Shown: positions 1-8,643, counted from the first letter of the stretch. The stretch is 64,000 bases of DNA from Patulibacter sp. SYSU D01012 (GCF_017916475.1 NZ_JAFMTB010000002.1:1302001-1366000); one strand, 5' to 3'. The notes: generated by a model not told the origin, from the letters alone. Program-made: numbers and translations.

Positions 1-1031
1 GGCGTGCACTTGCCGCAGCTCTCGTGCTTGTAGAAGCTCGCCGTCTTCACGGCGATGTCGACGACCGAGTTGGAGTCGTCGGCCACGATGATCGCGCCGG
101 AGCCGAGCATCGTCTTCGCGCCCGCGAGCGAGTCGTAGTCGTACGGCAGGTCCAGGTCGTCCTTCGTCAGGACGGGCGAGGACGAGCCGCCGGGGAACCA
201 CAGGAGGACCTCGCGGTCGTCCGTGATGCCGCCGGCCAGGCCGTAGATGATGTCGCGCCCGGTCATGCCGAGCTCGATCTCGTAGTTGCCCGGGCGCTTG
301 ACGTTGCCCGAGACCGAGATCAGCTTGGTGCCCGACGACTTCTCCACGCCCATCGCGGCGTACGCCTCGGCGCCGACGCGCAGGATGTACGGGATCGCGG
401 TGAGCGTCTCGACGTTGTTCAGGAGGGTGGGGCCCTGGTACAGGCCCTGGTTCGCCGGGAACGGCGGCTTCAGGCGCGGGTTGCCGCGACGGCCCTCGAG
501 GGCGTCGAGCAGGCCGGTCTCCTCGCCGCAGATGTAGGCGCCCGCGCCGCGGTGCACCCACATGTCCAGCTCCATGCCGCGGCCCAGGACGTTCGGGCCG
601 ATCAGCCCAGCCTCCTTGGCCTCGGCCAGCGCGGCCTCCAGGATCTCCGCCTGCTGGACGTACTCGCCGCGGATGAAGATGAAGGCCTTGTTCGCGCCGA
701 CCGCGTAGGCGGCGATGATCATGCCCTCGATGAGGCTGTGCGGGTTCTTCTGGATCAGCTCGCGATCCTTGAAGGTGCCCGGCTCGGACTCGTCCGCGTT
801 GCAGACGAGGTACTTGTCCATCTTGCCCTGCGGGATGAAGGAGGCCTTCATGCCCGTCGGGAAGCCGGCGCCGCCGCGGCCGCGCAGGCCGGAGTCCTTC
901 AGCGCCGTGACGATGGAGTCGCGGGCCATGGCGAGCGCCTGCTCGGCCATCTGGTAGCCGCCGCGCCGCCGGTACACCTCGAGGGTGTTCAGGCCCGGCT
1001 CGTCGATGTTCTCGAACAGCAGGTGGTTCAT
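1..1031 (-). CDS. nuoF: NADH-quinone oxidoreductase subunit F (partial, C-terminus off window)
   Basis: NADH-binding flavoprotein of the peripheral arm of complex I; it passes electrons from NADH through FMN to the iron-sulfur chain. Reading leftward from the ATG at 1031, about 343 codons are present of the roughly 430-450 usual for the family. Visible motifs are GRGGAGFPTGMK (residues about 51-62, FMN/NADH pocket), NADESEPGTFKDR (78-90) and GAYICGEETGLL. The last codons read ESCGKCTP, the first two cysteines of the N3 [4Fe-4S] site, so the gene is intact as far as it is seen. The start overlaps the nuoE stop as ATGA, indicating translational coupling. It is the most distal nuo gene in the window; nuoG and later genes are expected beyond position 1. 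Confidence 0.97.
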   Translation of the reverse strand, partial: MNHLLFENIDEPGLNTLEVYRRRGGYQMAEQALAMARDSIVTALKDSGLRGRGGAGFPTGMKASFIPQGKMDKYLVCNADESEPGTFKDRELIQKNPHSLIEGMIIAAYAVGANKAFIFIRGEYVQQAEILEAALAEAKEAGLIGPNVLGRGMELDMWVHRGAGAYICGEETGLLDALEGRRGNPRLKPPFPANQGLYQGPTLLNNVETLTAIPYILRVGAEAYAAMGVEKSSGTKLISVSGNVKRPGNYEIELGMTGRDIIYGLAGGITDDREVLLWFPGGSSSPVLTKDDLDLPYDYDSLAGAKTMLGSGAIIVADDSNSVVDIAVKTASFYKHESCGKCT

Positions 1032-1864
1032 GCCGCCCCTCCGGGCTGCGTGGGGGCGTCGCCCGCACCGTCGTACCGGACGGGATCCAGCGTCCCCGTC
1101 TCGGTCGACGCGCGCACGACGTCGTCGGTGTTCGCGGCCGCGTCGGCGACGCGGCGGCGCACGAGCTGCTTGCCGGGCAGCGGCTCGGCGCCGGACAGGA
1201 TCTGCTCCGCCAGCTCGACGACCTCGTGGTCCTCGACCGGCCCGACGTACACGCCGTCGATCGACGCCATCGGGGCGATGTCGCAGGCGCCGAGGCACTC
1301 GAAGCCGCGGATGTTCACGTCCGGGTCGTCCCCGACGCGCGCCTCCAGCGCGGCCAGCAGCTCGTCGCCGCCGCGCAGGGAGCAGGAGATGTTCGTGCAG
1401 ACGTAGACGGTCTTGCGGCCGACCGGCTTCGTCTCGAGCATGTCGTAGAAGCCGGCGACGGCCGTCAGGTACGCCGGGGTCAGCCGCATGACGCACGCGA
1501 CCTGCTCGATCGCGGTCGGCGAGCACCAGCCGTGGACCTTCTGCGCGGCGGCGAGGGCCGGGATGGCGGCGGAGCGGAAGTCCGGGTACCGGGACATGTA
1601 GTCCTCGATCTCGGCGCGCAGCGCGTCGGGCACCTCGACGACGGCGGGGTCGGGGATGCCGGCCGGGTCCTTCGTCGGGTCGGTCGCCTCGTGCAGGCCC
1701 GGGGTGCGCAGGCCGTGCGCGAAGCGCGGCACGTCGCGGTGCAGGACCTCCGGGTCCGCTTCGGGCGACAGCGCGCGCGGCGGGCCCGCGGGGCGCTCCT
1801 CGCCGTGGCGGACGGCCTCGCGGTCCAGCGGCCCCAGCGGGTCGCGGCGGATGAAGCGCATCAT
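1028..1864 (-). CDS. nuoE: NADH-quinone oxidoreductase subunit E
   Basis: The [2Fe-2S] (N1a) subunit of the NADH dehydrogenase module. The protein is 278 residues. The thioredoxin-like ferredoxin fold begins around residue 85 (VEVPDALRAEIEDYMSRYP) and carries the ligand pairs CTNISC and CLGAC. A proline/arginine-rich N-terminal tail of about 75 residues and a C-terminal tail of about 45 residues are longer than in classical NuoE and are probably disordered. The start is the first of two adjacent ATGs (1864, 1861), chosen because it overlaps the nuoD stop as ATGA. The gene overlaps nuoF in the same way at the other end. Confidence 0.95.
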   Translation of the reverse strand: MMRFIRRDPLGPLDREAVRHGEERPAGPPRALSPEADPEVLHRDVPRFAHGLRTPGLHEATDPTKDPAGIPDPAVVEVPDALRAEIEDYMSRYPDFRSAAIPALAAAQKVHGWCSPTAIEQVACVMRLTPAYLTAVAGFYDMLETKPVGRKTVYVCTNISCSLRGGDELLAALEARVGDDPDVNIRGFECLGACDIAPMASIDGVYVGPVEDHEVVELAEQILSGAEPLPGKQLVRRRVADAAANTDDVVRASTETGTLDPVRYDGAGDAPTQPGGAA

Positions 1865-3339
1865 CGGTCGACGCCTCCGAGCAGCGGGTCCATGCAGGCC
1901 AGCGTGGCGATCAGGTCGGCGATGTACTCGCCGTTGGCCATGTCGCCCAGGGACTGCAGGTTGATGAACGAGGGGTCGCGCATGTGCACGCGCGCCGGCT
2001 TGCTCGAGCCGTCCGAGCGGACGAAGCAGCCGAGCTCGCCGCGCGGGCCCTCGATGGGGTAGTACGCCTCGCCCTCGGGGACGCGCATGCCCTCGGTGAC
2101 GAGCTTGAAGTGGTGGATCAGCGCCTCCATCGAGGTCGCCAGCTCGTGGCGCGGCGGCAGCGCGACCTTGCGATCGGCCGTCACCCACGGGCCCTCGGGC
2201 AGGCCGTCGATGGCCTGCTGGATGATCTTCACCGACTCGCGCATCTCGTTCACGCGGACGAGGTAGCGGTCGTAGTTGTCGCCGGTGGTGCCGACGGGGA
2301 TCTTGAAGGCGAAGTCGTCGTACGACGAGTACGGCTGGGCCTTGCGCAGGTCCCACGGCACGCCGGCGGCGCGCAGCAGCGGCCCGGTGACGCCCTTGGC
2401 CATCAGCGTCTCGGCGTCGGCGACGCCGGTGTGCTTCATGCGCCGCAGGAAGATCTCGTTCTTCGAGAGCAGCGCCTCGTACTGGTCGATGCGGCTCGGC
2501 ATCTCGGTGACGAAGCGGCGGAGCTTCGTCTCCCAGCCGGCGGGGATGTCGTCCGCGACGCCGCCGATCTGGATGTACCGCGGGTGCACGCGCTGGCCAC
2601 CGGAGTACTCGAACAGGTCGAGGATGGTCTCGCGCTCGCGGAAGCCGTACCAGAGCATCGACATCGCGCCGATGTCGAGCATCGTGGTGCCGATCCACAC
2701 CAGGTGGCTCATCAGGCGGTTGAGCTCGAGGTGGATGACGCGCAGGTACTGGGCGCGCTTGGGCACGTCGACGCCGAGCAGGTCCTCGACGGCGCCGCAG
2801 TACGCCATGGCGTTGAAGTAGTACGCCAGGTAGTCCATCCGCTCCACGATCGGAACGGTCTTCCAGTACGTCTTGTCCTCGGCCGTCTTCTCGATGCCGG
2901 TGTGGAGGTAGCCCACGATCGGCTTGACGTCGCGGACGACCTCGCCCTCGAGCGTGGTCAGCAGGCGCAGCACCCCGTGCGTCGACGGGTGGTGCGGCCC
3001 CATGTTGATCGTGAGGAGCTCGGCCTCGTCCTGCTCGGCGACCGTGCCCATCTGGGTGGAGAAGTCGATCGACTCCTCCCCCGCGCGGTAGTCGCGGGAG
3101 CGCTGCTCCCAGCGGTCGCCCGTGTTGTCGGGCGTCCCGCCGGAGCCGCTCTCCTTCGGGTCCGCGGTCGAGGTCAGCGTGCCGCCGGGCTCGCCGCCCA
3201 GCTGGTCGGCGACGTTCGCGCCGCGCTCGCGCTCGGTCGTGGACGCCGGCGCGTCGTGCTCGCGGGGGGCGGCGCCGGCGCTGCCGTCCTCGGGGACGGG
3301 GCCGTCGCGGCGCTCGTCGGGGGTTCGCTCGTCGGTCAC
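1861..3339 (-). CDS. nuoD: NADH-quinone oxidoreductase subunit D
   Basis: The 49-kDa-type subunit of complex I, which with NuoB lines the quinone reduction site. The conserved part starts near residue 85 with INMGPHHPSTHGVLRL and runs through MSHLVWIGTTMLDIGAMSM, RYIQIGGVADDIP and PIEGPRGELGCF to the C-terminal Arg. About 75 residues of acidic, Gly/Pro-rich sequence precede it; this extension is unusual in length. Three in-frame GTGs are possible starts (3348, 3345, 3339). I prefer 3339 because it overlaps the nuoC stop as GTGA, matching the coupling seen at the other nuo junctions. The GTG at 3348 would add three residues. Confidence 0.95.
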   Translation of the reverse strand: MTDERTPDERRDGPVPEDGSAGAAPREHDAPASTTERERGANVADQLGGEPGGTLTSTADPKESGSGGTPDNTGDRWEQRSRDYRAGEESIDFSTQMGTVAEQDEAELLTINMGPHHPSTHGVLRLLTTLEGEVVRDVKPIVGYLHTGIEKTAEDKTYWKTVPIVERMDYLAYYFNAMAYCGAVEDLLGVDVPKRAQYLRVIHLELNRLMSHLVWIGTTMLDIGAMSMLWYGFRERETILDLFEYSGGQRVHPRYIQIGGVADDIPAGWETKLRRFVTEMPSRIDQYEALLSKNEIFLRRMKHTGVADAETLMAKGVTGPLLRAAGVPWDLRKAQPYSSYDDFAFKIPVGTTGDNYDRYLVRVNEMRESVKIIQQAIDGLPEGPWVTADRKVALPPRHELATSMEALIHHFKLVTEGMRVPEGEAYYPIEGPRGELGCFVRSDGSSKPARVHMRDPSFINLQSLGDMANGEYIADLIATLACMDPLLGGVDR

Positions 3340-3839
3340 TTCCACCACCCGGGGTTGTCGCCCTCGTTGCCCGTGAAGAGGACCGGCTCGCCGCCGATCG
3401 GGAAGTCCCGCCGCTGCGGGTGGCCGATGTAGTCCTCGGGCAGGAGGATGCGGCGCAGGTCGGGGTGCCCGTCGAAGATCACGCCGAACATGTCGTAGAC
3501 CTCGCGCTCCTGGAAGGACGCGGTCGGCCAGCGGTCCGTCACGGACGGCACGTGCGGGTCGTCGAGCGGCACGCGCACCTTGACGGTCACGCGGTCCTGC
3601 TCCTGCATGGAGAGCAGCTCGTAGGCGACGCCGAAGCGCGGCTCCTGCGGGAAGTAGTCCACGCCGTGGAGCGACATGAGCATCGTGTAGCCCTCGGCGC
3701 GGAGGCGCTCGAGGACGTCGACGACCGTCTCTGGGCGGACGTGGAGCTCGGCGCGACGGGCGCGCACGACGGTGCCGAGGACGACCTCGTCGCCCCCCAC
3801 CACGCCGGCGAGCCGCTGCAGGCCGTCGGTATCAGGCAC
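3336..3839 (-). CDS. nuoC: NADH-quinone oxidoreductase subunit C
   Basis: The 30-kDa-type subunit of complex I, connecting the Q module to the NADH module. It has 167 residues, as expected for an unfused NuoC. Family signatures are LMSLHGVDYFPQEPRFGVAYEL, the central VRVPLDDPHVPSVTDRWPTA, and the C-terminal EREVYDMFGVIFDGHPDLRRILLPEDY followed by HPQRRDFPIGGEP. The GTG start at 3839 lies 8 bases inside the 3' end of nuoB, and the stop overlaps the nuoD start. It is not fused to nuoD, unlike the E. coli arrangement. Confidence 0.95.
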   Translation of the reverse strand: MPDTDGLQRLAGVVGGDEVVLGTVVRARRAELHVRPETVVDVLERLRAEGYTMLMSLHGVDYFPQEPRFGVAYELLSMQEQDRVTVKVRVPLDDPHVPSVTDRWPTASFQEREVYDMFGVIFDGHPDLRRILLPEDYIGHPQRRDFPIGGEPVLFTGNEGDNPGWWK

Positions 3840-4554
3840 GCGAGGCCTCGCGGGCGCGCAGGACCTCGTCGCGACGACGCGCCTCCTCGGCGCGCGTCTC
3901 GAGCTCGTCCATGCTCCACGGCTTCGGACGCTCCTCCGTGCCGTTCGCGCCGTAGCGGTCGCGCCAGCCCATGTCGGGGTCGCCGAGCACCATCTCGCGC
4001 AGCTTGAGGATCCCGTACATCAGGGACTCCGTCCGCGGCGGGCAGCCGGGGACGTGGACGTCGACCGGCAGGAACTTGTCCGCCGGCACGATCGCGTAGT
4101 TGTTGAAGACGCCCATCGACGACGAGCAGGCGCCCATCGCGATCGCGTACTTCGGCTCGAGCATCTGGTCGTAGATGCGCCGGACGACCGGCGCCATCTT
4201 CATCGACACGCGGCCGGCCAGGATGATCAGGTCCGCCTGGCGCGGCGTGCCGCGCATCGCCTCGGCGCCGAAGCGCGAGATGTCCATGCGCGCCGCCTGC
4301 AGGCCGATCATGTCGATCGAGCAGCAGGCCAGGCCGAAGGTCAGGGGGAAGAACGAGTTGCCGGCGGCCCAGCGGGCGGCCTTGTCCAGGGTCGTCGTGA
4401 CGACGTTCTCGCGGACGTACTCCTCGAGGTCGGCGCCCTCGAGCTCGCCGCGGAGCATGTCGCGGGCCCGGAGCTGGCGGGCGCGGAACGCCGCCTTGTC
4501 GTCGTCGCCGGCCGGCGCCACCTGCGCGCCGCTGCCGTGTCGGATCACTTCCAT
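3832..4554 (-). CDS. nuoB: NADH-quinone oxidoreductase subunit B
   Basis: The PSST-type subunit holding cluster N2, the last electron donor to quinone. It has 240 residues. The paired cysteines of the N2 site are in LACCSIDM (Cys77-Cys78), followed by GACSSSMGVFNNY and VPGCPPRTE, which supply the remaining ligands. An N-terminal stretch of about 55 residues and a charged C-terminal tail flank the core. The ATG at 4554 overlaps the last codons of nuoA by 10 bases. An open frame continues upstream through nuoA but lacks homology to the family, so the downstream ATG is used. Confidence 0.96.
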   Translation of the reverse strand: MEVIRHGSGAQVAPAGDDDKAAFRARQLRARDMLRGELEGADLEEYVRENVVTTTLDKAARWAAGNSFFPLTFGLACCSIDMIGLQAARMDISRFGAEAMRGTPRQADLIILAGRVSMKMAPVVRRIYDQMLEPKYAIAMGACSSSMGVFNNYAIVPADKFLPVDVHVPGCPPRTESLMYGILKLREMVLGDPDMGWRDRYGANGTEERPKPWSMDELETRAEEARRRDEVLRAREASRA

Positions 4555-4958
4555 TCGAGGGCTCCCCTCCGCCACACGTAGATGAGCGCGATGAAGAGCA
4601 GCACGATGAACACGGCCGTCTCGATCAGCGCGAAGGTGCCAAAGGCCTGCAGCTCCACCGCGATCGGGTAGAGGAAGACCACCTCGATGTCGAACAGCAG
4701 GAAGAGCATCGCGATCAGGTAGAAGCTGATCCCGAAGCGGAAGCCCTGCTGGACCTCCGAGGGGAGCCCGCACTCGTAGGCGTCCTCGGCCATCTTCGTC
4801 GGGCGCCGTTTGTAGCGCGGCCCGAGCCAGCTGTTCGCGGCGACGAAGAGCGCCGCAACGCCGGTCGACAGCACGAGGAAGATCAGGAGCGGCAGATAGG
4901 ACCCAAGCACCACGTCCGGTTGTAGCAGTTCGCCGGGAGCCCGATCGGCGTTCGGCAT
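4545..4958 (-). CDS. nuoA: NADH-quinone oxidoreductase subunit A
   Basis: Small membrane subunit of complex I, located next to the quinone channel. Its 137 residues contain three transmembrane helices (about 19-40, 80-98 and 108-128). The loop signature AYECGLPSEVQQGFRFG and the following FYLIAMLFLLFDIEVVFLYP are characteristic of NuoA/ND3. The start codon has AGGAAG and AAGGG just upstream on the minus strand, consistent with a ribosome site. This is the promoter-proximal gene of the nuo operon; the promoter should lie between 4959 and about 5050. Confidence 0.96.
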   Translation of the reverse strand: MPNADRAPGELLQPDVVLGSYLPLLIFLVLSTGVAALFVAANSWLGPRYKRRPTKMAEDAYECGLPSEVQQGFRFGISFYLIAMLFLLFDIEVVFLYPIAVELQAFGTFALIETAVFIVLLFIALIYVWRRGALEWK

Positions 4959-5099
4959 CCCTTACTTCCTGGGGTTTCGTGCCGGTCCGCACGATGTCGC
5001 GCAGGCCCCTCGTGACGCCCGGCACGAGGGGCGGTGGCCCGTGCCACGAAGCGGGCCCGACGCCGCTCCCCGGCCGGGGCCGTGGCACCATCCGCCGCC

Positions 5100-5552
5100 A
5101 TGGCCTCCGCCGCGCTCATCGTCTCGCTCGTCGTCGCCGCCGTCGCGCTGGCCGGCGGCGCGTGGGGCGCGTGGCTGTGGTGGCGCTTCGACGCCCGCTC
5201 GTCGTACTGGATCGCGGTGCGCGCCTCGCAGGTCGGGGCCCTCGCCCTGGCCCTGCTCGCGGGCGCGGTCTGGCTGTGGGGCGGCGAGCCGGACAACTGG
5301 CTGTTCTGGCTCTACGCCCTGCTTCCCGTGGCGATCTCGCTCGTCGCCGAGCAGCTGCGGATCGTCGCGGCCGAGCAGGTCCTCGAGCGCCGCGGCCTCG
5401 ACGGCGCCGCCGACGTGGCGAAGCTCGACGAGGCCGGCCAGCGCGGGGTCGTCCGCGAGATCGTGCGGCGCGAGATCGGCGTCATGGCCGTCGCCGCCCT
5501 CGTCATCGCCTTCCTCGCGCTGCGCGTCGCGGTCGAGCGCGGCGGGCTGTAG
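5100..5552 (+). CDS. Small integral membrane protein of unknown function
   Basis: Unrecognised 150-residue protein divergent from nuoA. It has an N-terminal hydrophobic segment (about 1-25), a second and third hydrophobic stretch (about 42-60 and 67-82), an amphipathic middle and a final helix near 128-145, so three to four membrane spans are likely. The ATG at 5100 is preferred because it places the hydrophobic helix at the N-terminus; the frame is open further upstream to 5034, giving only an arginine-rich extension. The position next to complex I genes may mean shared expression, but nothing in the sequence shows a respiratory role. Confidence 0.6.
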   Translation: MASAALIVSLVVAAVALAGGAWGAWLWWRFDARSSYWIAVRASQVGALALALLAGAVWLWGGEPDNWLFWLYALLPVAISLVAEQLRIVAAEQVLERRGLDGAADVAKLDEAGQRGVVREIVRREIGVMAVAALVIAFLALRVAVERGGL

Positions 5553-6486
5553 GGCGTGGCCGGGCAGGGCTCGAGCCGGGCACCGCCGGCGCGACTCGGC
5601 CGCGCCCTCGGGCACTGAAGGAGGGGCGGACGCATCAGCGGGAGTGGTAGCGAACGGCACGAACCCCCCGAATGGGGGCTGTTCGCCCGGGCGCGGTCGC
5701 CGGTGGACGGGTTGCGGCGGCGGACGGCGTCCGCCGGGCAAGGGGGGGTGGGCCGGCGGAGGCGGCGGCAAGGCCGGGCGCCCGAGGGCCGGCGGCGTTG
5801 GCGGGTGGCGGCCGTCGGCTTGCGGAGGGGCCGCGTCCGCGGGGCGGCGGGGTATCGATGGGCGGGGTGAAGTGCGGTGAGGCTGGTTCGACTCGTCGGT
5901 GAGGCGGATCGCGCGGTTGAGGCGGATCGCCGCTGCTCTTCCGCCGCAATCCGCCTCGCCCGCGCTCCGCGCCTCGGCCGGACACTGAAGCCGCCTCACC
6001 CGACAGCACCACTTCGTCCGTCGGTGCCGCCTCGCCCTGGATGCCGCCTCGCCCGTCGCTGCGCCGGCCCGCGCGTCGATGCCGCCCTGCCCGTTCGCAC
6101 GGTCCCGGCCGTCGTTCCCGGCCCCCGTCGGTGCGGTCTCACCCGTCGGCGCGTCCGCACCCGTCGGCGTCGACCCACTCACGGCACCGCCAGGGTGGGA
6201 CGCGATCTCGCCCGGCCGGTCCGCCGAGGGCTCGACACCGGGGCCAGGCGCGTGCGCGTCGCACGCGGGAGACGTACAGGCGCCCCCGACACCGGCCTGA
6301 TGGTTGCCGCCGTCAAAGACCAGTCGCGGGCATCAAGTGCAGATGCGAGTGGGTCTTCGCGGCCGGTGCCGGGGGGCGATACGGGCTTTCGCCCCCCGCG
6401 CGCGGCCTCCTTCCCGCTCTGCGAAAAAGTTCGGCGGGTGGGGCGCACGCCTCGACGGCGGACGACTGGTCTAGGATCATCGCGTC
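5553..6486 (+). other. Long intergenic region with GAGGCGGATC-type repeats
   Basis: No credible gene is seen in this 934-base stretch; the open frames are arginine/proline-rich and depend on base composition. Between about 5875 and 6065 the sequence repeats GAGGCGGATC and its complement GATCCGCCTC/CCGCCTCGCC in both orientations, the same motif that builds the 36.7-37.0 kb arrays. A perfect 9-base inverted repeat at 6371-6379 and 6389-6397 can form a hairpin about 90 bases before the cytochrome c gene; it might end transcripts entering from the left or lie in a leader. Confidence 0.6.
6472..6477 (+). promoter_or_regulatory. Candidate -10 element (TAGGAT) for the cytochrome c gene
   Basis: The hexamer fits the TANNNT pattern of housekeeping -10 elements and ends 9 bases before the ATG at 6487, so a transcript would have a very short leader. 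No convincing -35 is seen. Confidence 0.4.
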
Positions 6487-6978
6487 ATGCAGCGTCGAGT
6501 CCTCACGACCCTGGGTGCCCTGGCGGCAGCTCTCGCTCTCGCCTCCTGTGGCTCCGAGTCGGTCCAGACCAACATCGACAACGGACCACTGAAGGGCGAG
6601 AAGAACCCGACCGTCCTGAAGGGCGCGAACATCTTCGCCGAGCGCTGCTCGGGCTGCCACACGCTGGCCGTCGCCGGCACGCAGGGCGGCGCCTACCACA
6701 TCAAGGACCGTGAGCGGACGGACGGTCCGAACTTCGACCTGCGCGCCGAGACGACGGGCTCCGTCCTCTACGCCCTGCGCAACGGCGGCTTCTCCGGCGC
6801 GATCATGCCGGCGAACATCGCGGTCGGCGCCGACGCCGAGGCCGTCGCCGCGTTCCTCTGCAAGTACTCCGGCCTGAAGGCCGAGGCGCCCTCGAGCCCC
6901 GAGGTCGCGAAGACGCCGGCGCAGCGCTGCGCCGAGCGGGGCCCCGTCGCCGCCGGCGGCTCGGGCGCCCGCCGCTAG
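6487..6978 (+). CDS. Class I cytochrome c lipoprotein
   Basis: Exported electron carrier anchored in the membrane by a lipid. The 163-residue precursor has a short positively charged start, a hydrophobic signal and a lipobox LASC, with the modified cysteine at residue 21. The haem-binding site CSGCH spans residues 54-58, and Met107 in IMPANI is the likely sixth ligand. The domain is about 80 residues, followed by a Pro/Ala-rich tail with a further cysteine. It stands alone between nuo and a tRNA/rRNA methyltransferase gene; a link to a terminal oxidase is plausible but the only oxidase genes here (cydAB) use quinol. A hairpin terminator lies 26 bases after the stop. Confidence 0.9.
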   Translation: MQRRVLTTLGALAAALALASCGSESVQTNIDNGPLKGEKNPTVLKGANIFAERCSGCHTLAVAGTQGGAYHIKDRERTDGPNFDLRAETTGSVLYALRNGGFSGAIMPANIAVGADAEAVAAFLCKYSGLKAEAPSSPEVAKTPAQRCAERGPVAAGGSGARR

Positions 6979-7003
6979 GCCCACCGGCCACCGACACTGC
7001 ATC

Positions 7004-7029
7004 CGAGGGGCGGCGCGAGCCGCCCCTCG
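7004..7029 (+). terminator. Hairpin after the cytochrome c gene
   Basis: Perfect 11-base stem (7004-7014 with 7019-7029) and a 4-base loop, 26 bases after the stop codon. There is no T-run beyond TCGTTCTC, as is common in GC-rich actinobacteria. Confidence 0.6.
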
Positions 7030-7050
7030 TCGTTCTCGGGGCCGCGGCGT

Positions 7051-7806
7051 GTTCTGGCTCGGGTCCGTCATCCGGCCCTGGGGCGAGCGGGTCCCGTCGG
7101 CGCGGCGTGTTCCGGCTCGGGTCCGCTATCCGGCCCTGGGGCGGAACGGGTCCCGTCGGCGCGGCGTGTTCCGGCTCGGGTCCGCCATCCGGCCCTGAGG
7201 CGGAACGGGTCCCGTCGGCGCGGCGTGTTCCGGCTCGGGTCCGCCATCCGGCCCTGAGGCGGAACGGGTCCCGTCGGCGCCACGTGTTCCGGCTCGGGTC
7301 CGCTCTCCGGCCCTCAGCCGGAACTGGTCCCGCCGGCCCGGCGTGTTCCGGCTCGGGGCCGCTCTCCGGCCCTGAGGCGGAACGGGTCCCGTCGGCGCCA
7401 CGTGTTCCGGCTCCGGTCCGCTGTCCGGCCCTCAGCCGGAACTGGTCCCGCCGGCCCGGCGTGTTCCGGCTCGGGTCCGCTATCCGGCCCTGAGGCGGAA
7501 CGGAGTCGGACCGCGCCACGTGTTCCGGCTCGGGTCCGCCATCCGGCCCTCAGCCGGGATGGGGCCCGCCGGCCCGGCGTGTTCCGGCTCGGGGCCGCTC
7601 TCCGGCCCTGAGGCGGAACGGGTCCCGTCGGCGCCACGTGTTCCGGCTCGGGGCCGCTCTCCGGCCCTGAGCCGGAACGGGTCCCGCCGGCCCCACGTGT
7701 TCCGGCTCCGGTCCGCTATCCGGTTCTCAGCCGGAACGGAGCCCGCCGGCCCCACGTGTTCCGGCTCCGGTCCGCCATCCGGCCCTCAGCCGGAACAGGT
7801 CCCGCC
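7051..7806. repeat. 59-base palindromic tandem array, 13 units
   Basis: Units begin with GTTC at 7051, 7109, 7168, 7227, 7286, 7345, 7404, 7463, 7522, 7581, 7640, 7699 and 7758, so the period is 59 bases except for the first (58). Each unit holds GTTCCGGCTCGGGTCCG, a short CTAT/CCAT centre, and CCGGCCCT(C/G)AGCCGGAAC, which is an imperfect inverted repeat. The 20 bases between palindromes vary among a few types (cGTCGGCGCGGCGT, CGCCGGCCCGGCGT, GTCGGCGCCACGT). The array fills the space between the convergent cytochrome c and methyltransferase genes. Open frames through it are by-products, since 59 is not a multiple of 3. Confidence 0.95.
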
Positions 7807-7865
7807 CCGCCCGCCCGGCCCCGCCGCCCCGCCCGGCCGACCCCCGCCCGGCCCGCGCGCCGTCC

Positions 7866-8636
7866 CTACCCCCGCCGGGCGATCTCGAACGCCACGAGCG
7901 TCGTCGCACACGCCACGTTGAGCGACTCGACGTCGCCCGGCATCGGGACCGCCGTCCAGGTGTGCGCGTAGGCGTTCGCCTCGGCGGACGCGCCGTCGTG
8001 CTCGCCGCCGACGAGGAACGCCACGCGGTCCGGCAGCTCCAGGTCCCACAGGGACGTCTCCGCGCCCGCGTCGAGGCCGACGATCACGAAGCCCGCGTCG
8101 GTCAGGTCGGAGAGCGCCGCCGGTGCGTCGGCCGCGCGCAGGATCGGCGCCCGCCAGGCGGTGCCCGCCGACGCCTTGACCACCTGGGGGCTGAGCGCCG
8201 CGGTGCCCTTGCGCGGCAGCACCACGCCGTCGACGCCGGCGGCGGTGGCCGAGCGCAGGATCAGGCCGAGGTTGGCGGGCGTCGTCACCCCGTCGACGAC
8301 CAGCAGCCGCTGACGGCGGGACGGGTCGCGCGCCAGCGCCTGCAGGCGCTCGCTCAGCGGCTCCATCGCGGGCGCGACGACGTCGGCCACGACGCCCTGG
8401 TCCTGTCGGCCGTTGCCCGAGATCAGCGACACGCGGTGCGGCTTCTCCCGCCGCAGCTCGACGCCGGCCGCCCGCGCGGCCTTCGAGACCTCCCCCACCA
8501 CCGCGCCGCCCGCCTCGGACACCGTCACGCCCGCGACCTCGAGCGCCGGGTCGGCGAGCGCCTCGAGCACCGCGCGGCGGCCGTAGACGGTGATGCAGCG
8601 GTCGCGCCGCTCGCGGGGGTCCAGGGAGGGGGCCAT
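7866..8636 (-). CDS. TrmH/SpoU-family RNA 2'-O-methyltransferase
   Basis: Predicted SAM-dependent methyltransferase acting on tRNA or rRNA ribose, with the knotted SPOUT fold. The 256 residues comprise an N-terminal substrate-binding domain (about 15-95, starting RCITVYGRRAVLEALAD) and a catalytic domain with the three SpoU motifs: NLGLILRSATAAG (motif 1), FLVGGEHDG (motif 2) and SLNVACATTLVAFE (motif 3). The domain order resembles RlmB, which modifies 23S rRNA, but the exact target cannot be read from sequence. The ATG at 8636 lies 7 bases after a TACCCT hexamer, suggesting a short or absent leader. Confidence 0.9.
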   Translation of the reverse strand: MAPSLDPRERRDRCITVYGRRAVLEALADPALEVAGVTVSEAGGAVVGEVSKAARAAGVELRREKPHRVSLISGNGRQDQGVVADVVAPAMEPLSERLQALARDPSRRQRLLVVDGVTTPANLGLILRSATAAGVDGVVLPRKGTAALSPQVVKASAGTAWRAPILRAADAPAALSDLTDAGFVIVGLDAGAETSLWDLELPDRVAFLVGGEHDGASAEANAYAHTWTAVPMPGDVESLNVACATTLVAFEIARRG

Positions 8637-8643
8637 CCGGACC

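Noticed and set aside
7051-7806. CRISPR array
   Set aside because: The 59-base units repeat throughout; there are no unique spacers, no leader and no cas genes.
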